Positions 59,860 to 64,000 of a stretch of 64,000 nucleotides of DNA are shown in pieces (position 1 is the stretch's first letter; each line of letters opens with the position of its first letter). The DNA comes from Polytrichum commune. Taxonomy: Eukaryota; Streptophyta; Polytrichopsida; Polytrichales; Polytrichaceae. A program made the position numbers and the translations under genes. The notes beneath the pieces were generated by a model that was not told the DNA's origin, ran no database searches, and saw nothing but the letters and a program-made list of their open reading frames with translations. The DNA lies in assembly GCA_950295325.1 (NCBI GenBank), contig OX485804.1:18786001-18850000 (forward strand). The letters run 5' to 3'.

Positions 59860-59955
59860 TCCCCTTGTCCGGTGGGCATCGGGTCATTGACATTACGAAC
59901 GGACACTTTATTCACGCCGGCCCCTTCAAAGGGACCGGAGTTTCTATCTATCTAT
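59860..59955 (+). mobile_element. LINE or SINE 3' end with TATC tail
   Basis: GGGCATCGGGTCATTGACAT, ACGAACGGACACTTTATTCA, the CCGGCCCC/GGGACCGG stem-loop, GAGTTTC and (TATC)3 match the inserts at 36491, 46997 and 50847. The 5' limit is not clear and may reach left of 59860. I found no target duplication nearby. Confidence 0.7.
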
Positions 59956-60198
59956 CTACTACCACCCATTATAATCACAACAAGAATAAAGGGCACTCTA
60001 CATACAACTACTATTAAACTCCTCCAAGACCTACAAATTCCCAACTCCGAAATCCACAAACTAATGAAACCCTTATCCCAAATTGCTACAAGGTACCTAA
60101 CACACATAATCCTAAACAAAAGGAAACTAGAAAAGAAACAAGCCCTGGTCCCACTCGACGAAACACACTCACTAACACTAAAACCCAAAACTAACTAA
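59955..60198 (+). mobile_element. LINE ORF2 C-terminal fragment
   Basis: An open frame on the plus strand reads IIITTRIKGTLHTTTIKLL...ATRYLTHIILNKRKLEKKQALVP and ends TAA at 60198. It matches the C-terminal end of the LINE at 51610-52596 (VLNKRKLDNKQ). It begins abruptly after the TATC tail of the preceding insert and ends where the Harbinger-like element starts, so it is a fragment left between two other insertions. Confidence 0.75.
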
Positions 60199-62082
60199 GG
60201 GCCACTTTACACTACGGTGGAGAAGTGCACCGGTCGGTCCAGAATTTTAGCCCAAGACATGGTTATTTGAGGTGAGGGATGGTATGCCGGAGAAGATGAA
60301 AAGACAATAAAATAATGCCTTAAGAAGTCTTGACCGGCCATAGTGTAACCACCTAGAGGAGAAGTGGATTGCACAACTTCACCAAGAGGAGAAGTCCACC
60401 GGACTACTTCACAAAACGGTCATAGCCAGCCATAGTAGAAACCTTACCCCCAAAATGTATTGATAAAAAAATAAAATGTACATGGCAATGTTTTAGAACT
60501 TCTTTCATGACAATACTTTATTTGAAAATGTTCCACCTCTATAATACATCCAAATTAAGGTAAATAAGTAGGTAACATTATCTTCTTATTGATTTATAAA
60601 GAAATTACATGTTGGTATAGTCCAACCTCGTTAATACGACACTCGTGTAAATGACACCCTCAATATTACGACACATTTTTACGAGACCAAACTTTTTAGT
60701 TCAAAACTCCCCCTTTTATACGACTACAACACTCGATAATATGACATTTAGAATCTCCGTTTTGTCGTATTAAAGAGGCAATTAATGCTAGAATTCCTTT
60801 CATCTATATAATGTACATCTAAAATACATCCATTTTCACTTGGGAACTACTTGCGAACTTCACTTATTGTTAGGAACTTAATGGTAATCATGGTTACTAG
60901 TGTAGAATGGACATGGTTAGGGTGAGAGTGGCCTCCTGCCTAGTATGTTGCCTTGTACATTGGTGATATAGTATCACCAATATCTTGATGTTAAACGTCA
61001 TGCATCATTGTTATCTAGTTTATGATTAGAGAACTCTTTATATTTTGGTGTTAATGAAATTATTAGTTTCCAAAAGTTAGATGAGAACTTAGATAAGATG
61101 ACAGTTGCTAACTTGGGTAGGCAATACCAAAGATCTTTGGACTCTTATTTTAAGAGTTCTTGAGAATATTTGTAATTGTTTGGAGTTACAAGTTATTATT
61201 TCATACCATCTATATTGCTTAAACTTGTTGTATATATTTTTAAGCTCATATTACTTATGTTTTCGTATTCCCTCAATAATATGACAACTTTACGTCATTT
61301 GTCATATTAATGAGAAGACGACACCTCAATAATACATTTTTTTTTGTATTTCCCAAAAATATCATACTAAAGAGGGAGAACAATAGTGCAAAGATTTCTC
61401 TCATGGCGATCACACCCACTTACGTTTCATAATCACGTGTGATAAAAGTTTGCTACCCTATATTATATGCCATATATAATCTTAAAAATTATGATATTTT
61501 TTCTACATATGCATAACCATTGATGATATCTTTTGTATAATTTTTAGGCATCTTAATTTTTGTAATAATTGTTTTAGTTCAATTTTGCGTCATTCTAGTT
61601 AGAAACAATATATATATATATATAAATCATCAAATTTGGTTACCATTTTTTACTATGTAATAAATACCATGTATATCTACTCATGAAAAAAGATTGATAA
61701 AATTTTGACCCATTTTGGTGATGCTTTATGTAATTGTTTTTAATCGCACGTGGTGTTCAACTTGACAATGAATTGCACCCCCCGAGAGATAATTTCTAAG
61801 AAATATTTTATTGAAGTTGGAGTTCTCCGGAGGCCAAGTTTCTTGTCTGAGGCTTTGAGATTGCCCAAGGAACTTGACTCCAGAGAACTCCCCTTTAGGA
61901 AAGTGTTGCCACATTGGCAACCATGTCATTTTTTCATCCATGTACAAAGTTCTCCACCAAAGGACTCTTGACTATAGTGTAAATCACCACCGGACAAGAG
62001 TGTCACTCTTGGCCAATCAAATTTTAGAATTTCCCTAGAATTCATGACCGGAGGACTTCTCCACCGTAGTGTAAAGCGGCCT
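60199..62082. mobile_element. Harbinger-like element, 1.9 kb, with nested pogo-type insert
   Basis: The TIR GGGCCACTTTACACTACGG at 60199 is mirrored by CCGTAGTGTAAAGCGGCCT ending at 62082, with TAA outside (60196-60198, 62083-62085). An internal hairpin block (61815-61885, TTCTCCGGAGGCCAAGTTTC) matches that of the 393-bp MITE at 38050. A 766-bp element (60618-61383) is inserted within it. No transposase is recognisable, so it is non-autonomous. Confidence 0.75.
60618..61383. mobile_element. Tigger/pogo-type MITE, 766 bp, nested
   Basis: The ends TAGTCCAACCTCGTTAATAC and, reversed, TTGTTCTCCCTCTTTAGTAT pair with about six mismatches over 23 bases, and TA flanks both sides (60616-60617, 61384-61385). 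ATACGACAC or TCGTATTAA words recur near both ends. No coding capacity. Confidence 0.65.
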
Positions 62083-62085
62083 TAA

Positions 62086-64000
62086 CATAGAACACATAGC
62101 CCTAACACTAACCCATGACACCGTCCATGTATGAAAATAGTCATGAAGCCGCCCCCACTCTTGTGCTCACGTGGACATGAGAGGGAGGCGGTGAACAAAC
62201 ATCTCATGTCAAGGTGAAAGACTTTGATTTTTTTTTTAAAAATTGGAACCAAAAAAAAAAACATTGGTTCTCCTTTAAAACATAAATATCCATACTGACA
62301 TCACTTTTGGTTGGATAATGATAGTTTCACAAAGGTGGGGGAGGGGGGGGGGGGGCGGAATAAGTCTAGAACTCATGAAATTCTTACTACAACTGAAGAA
62401 GCAAAGAAAATAATATTTTTTACTCTTTTGAACATCTTACTTATCATTCATATATAAATATATTGAACTTTTTGTCATTCTAGTAAGGTTCATTATGGTT
62501 TTCACAAAGAATAGATCATGGAATTTGGTTACCATATTTTCCTATGTAACGATACCATGTTTTGTATATTCTTTTGTACATTATACATTTATCATTACTT
62601 CTTTTTGAACATGTTTTTAGTTGATTTTTGTGTCATTCTAGTCATGAACAATATGTTTGACACAAAGAAAAAAAATCACCAAAGTTAGTCACCATCTTTT
62701 AACTAGGATTTAGGTTTATTTGGATTTATGCATAATTTTTGGACAATCCCAACTATCAATATGACGTACACTAGACCGCAAAACTATTCAAATTTGGCGG
62801 TTGGCGAACATGAAATATAAACATTCAAAATTGTGGTTGTTATGATGTTGCTTTTGATGTTGTCGTTTGATGTTTTTGTCCCCACAAGTGCACATCCCTT
62901 ATTACTTCTAAACACGTGGTTTGTCCGAATATACTTAAATGTTAGGTTTTCCCTATGTAATGGTCTTCATGTATATATAATCATGATAAAAATTTGATAA
63001 AACCTCGATCCAATCTGATAATCTGTCTCAGAAGCATTACTTTTATGTTTGTTGCATGCTATTTTGAGTATAACAAATGGAGAGTGACCCCCTCCCCCCC
63101 CCCGGGTGGATAGTTCTCGAAACCCATGTAAAGTAGCTAGAAGGAGATTTGATAAAGATTTCAGATCAATCCATACAAAAACACACACACACACACACAC
63201 ACAAATCATGTGAAAATTGTAAATTTCTTTCAAGGAATCAGAATCAACCACCGAAGTGGAAGCGAAGACATGACTTAAGCCAACTATAGAGCTAAACTTT
63301 CATTGACGCAATCAATCATTTGACCTACATATTTCCTTCAAGTGGCAGATGGGAGTCTCGTATGCTTGGCTACCAAGGGTCGCGACCTGTCTGTAGCGAT
63401 ATTTGGTCTTGAAGGGTTTTCTAACCAGCAACCTCTTATTACTAGGTAAATTTGGCAACTTTTGATCTCTCTTCTTTGTCCTTGAAACTATGAGTCCCAT
63501 GCATTGCTGCCTCAGCATGCAAACTTAGTTGTTGAGACCATTTCTTTGCAACGTGCACTTGGAGGATTGTGTACATGTACTATATATACTGCCAATATCG
63601 TATTGTGTGTTATGTTGCGACTATGTTGAGGATCTCCATCTTCAATCCTTCTTTGCGAGATCACACTGCTCTGAAACATCATGCCGCCTTATCTGAACAA
63701 AACAGAAGCTAAAATAACGGATGGCTGGCAACAAGACGCACTTGGCCGATCGATCTGATGGGCTCTAGAGCCTATGCAGGAACGAGATAATGATCCCTCC
63801 CTCCATGTAGAATTATTCCATCATTCATGTCCTTGTGGGGGGTGAATTCGTTGAAGTTTCTTAGAAAATCTCAAGAGTTTTCAGATTTTGCAATCGAACC
63901 CTAGAGGACTAGTACCGAGCCTTTCAACGGTCCACATTCTCAAGTTGCCTTCTCTTTGCAACATTCCTTTGATTTCCAGACCACGACAGAATCATGCGTG
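62086..64000. other. AT-rich spacer, no gene recognised
   Basis: I see no gene with confidence. G- or C-rich runs lie at 62337-62356 and 63092-63105, and a CA microsatellite at 63178-63204. From about 63300 to the window end the composition is less AT-rich, and a minus-strand frame (63518-63312, with KRDQKLPNLPSNKRLLVRKPF) is open. It might be an exon of a gene that continues past the window, but I recognise no domain. Confidence 0.4.

Noticed and set aside
63312-63518. Basic minus-strand frame as a ribosomal-type protein
   Set aside because: It starts at CTG, is short and matches no family I know; it may be part of an exon beyond the window, so I left it unassigned.
1-64000. LTR retrotransposons or endogenous virus copies
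   Set aside because: I saw no paired long direct repeats with primer-binding sites and no gag, protease, integrase or capsid-like reading in any frame; the evidence is by eye only.

Overview
This window is nuclear DNA of a land plant. The evidence is a GUN1-type PPR-SMR gene (chloroplast retrograde signalling), a plant-type DUF1639 gene, plant spliceosomal introns and a short TTTAGGG-type telomeric array. Three host genes in 64 kb, AT-rich spacers and many DNA-transposon remnants point to a large, repeat-rich genome. I cannot fix the lineage; a bryophyte, lycophyte or fern would fit, but that is a guess. Many unspliced open frames here begin at TTG, CTG or GTG or lie in repeats, and I treat them as chance.

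Host genes, all on the minus strand: (1) a DUF1639 protein, exons from about 5323 to 3867, with a GC-rich 5' flank to about 6.9 kb whose first exon I could not place; (2) GUN1, 28946 to 25367, five exons, 885 residues, with phases that close exactly and a repeat-built promoter at 29.0-29.6 kb; (3) a seven-exon CCHC zinc-knuckle protein of the AIR/ZCCHC7 kind, 58654 to 55167, 452 residues, with a GC-AG intron and a tandemly duplicated exon-1 donor region that offers an in-frame longer isoform. The genes are unrelated and form no operon-like unit.

The rest is mobile-element landscape. 15.9-20.4 kb is a 4.5 kb TA-flanked Tc1/mariner-pogo-type element with a decayed DDE transposase. A 1.3 kb element with an 8-bp target duplication has jumped into that transposase, and a second member of the same family lies at 41.7-42.3 kb. 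Tigger/pogo-type copies lie at 44.6-46.6, 49.37-49.98, 58.87-59.79 and 60.62-61.38 kb. Harbinger-like TAA-flanked elements lie at 37.5-38.4 kb (two back to back) and 60.2-62.1 kb (with a pogo element nested inside). A hAT-like hairpin MITE lies at 36.06-36.31 kb. LINE 3' ends, several with 12-15 bp target duplications, lie at 0.84-1.2, 36.5, 47.0, 50.85, 51.6-52.6 and 59.86-60.2 kb. A tRNA-derived SINE lies near 49.2 kb, and families of small palindromic-ended MITEs are scattered from 23 to 53 kb. Tandem arrays (315-340 bp and about 75 bp units) occupy 34.0-35.6 kb.

I found no CRISPR array, no rRNA or intact tRNA gene, no recognisable LTR element or virus copy, and no clear novel gene system. 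The most novel items are the nested-transposon chronology, a possible captured host-gene fragment with an intron inside the mariner-type element, the duplicated splice donor in the zinc-knuckle gene, the repeat-built GUN1 promoter, and the unclassified 8-bp-TSD element family.
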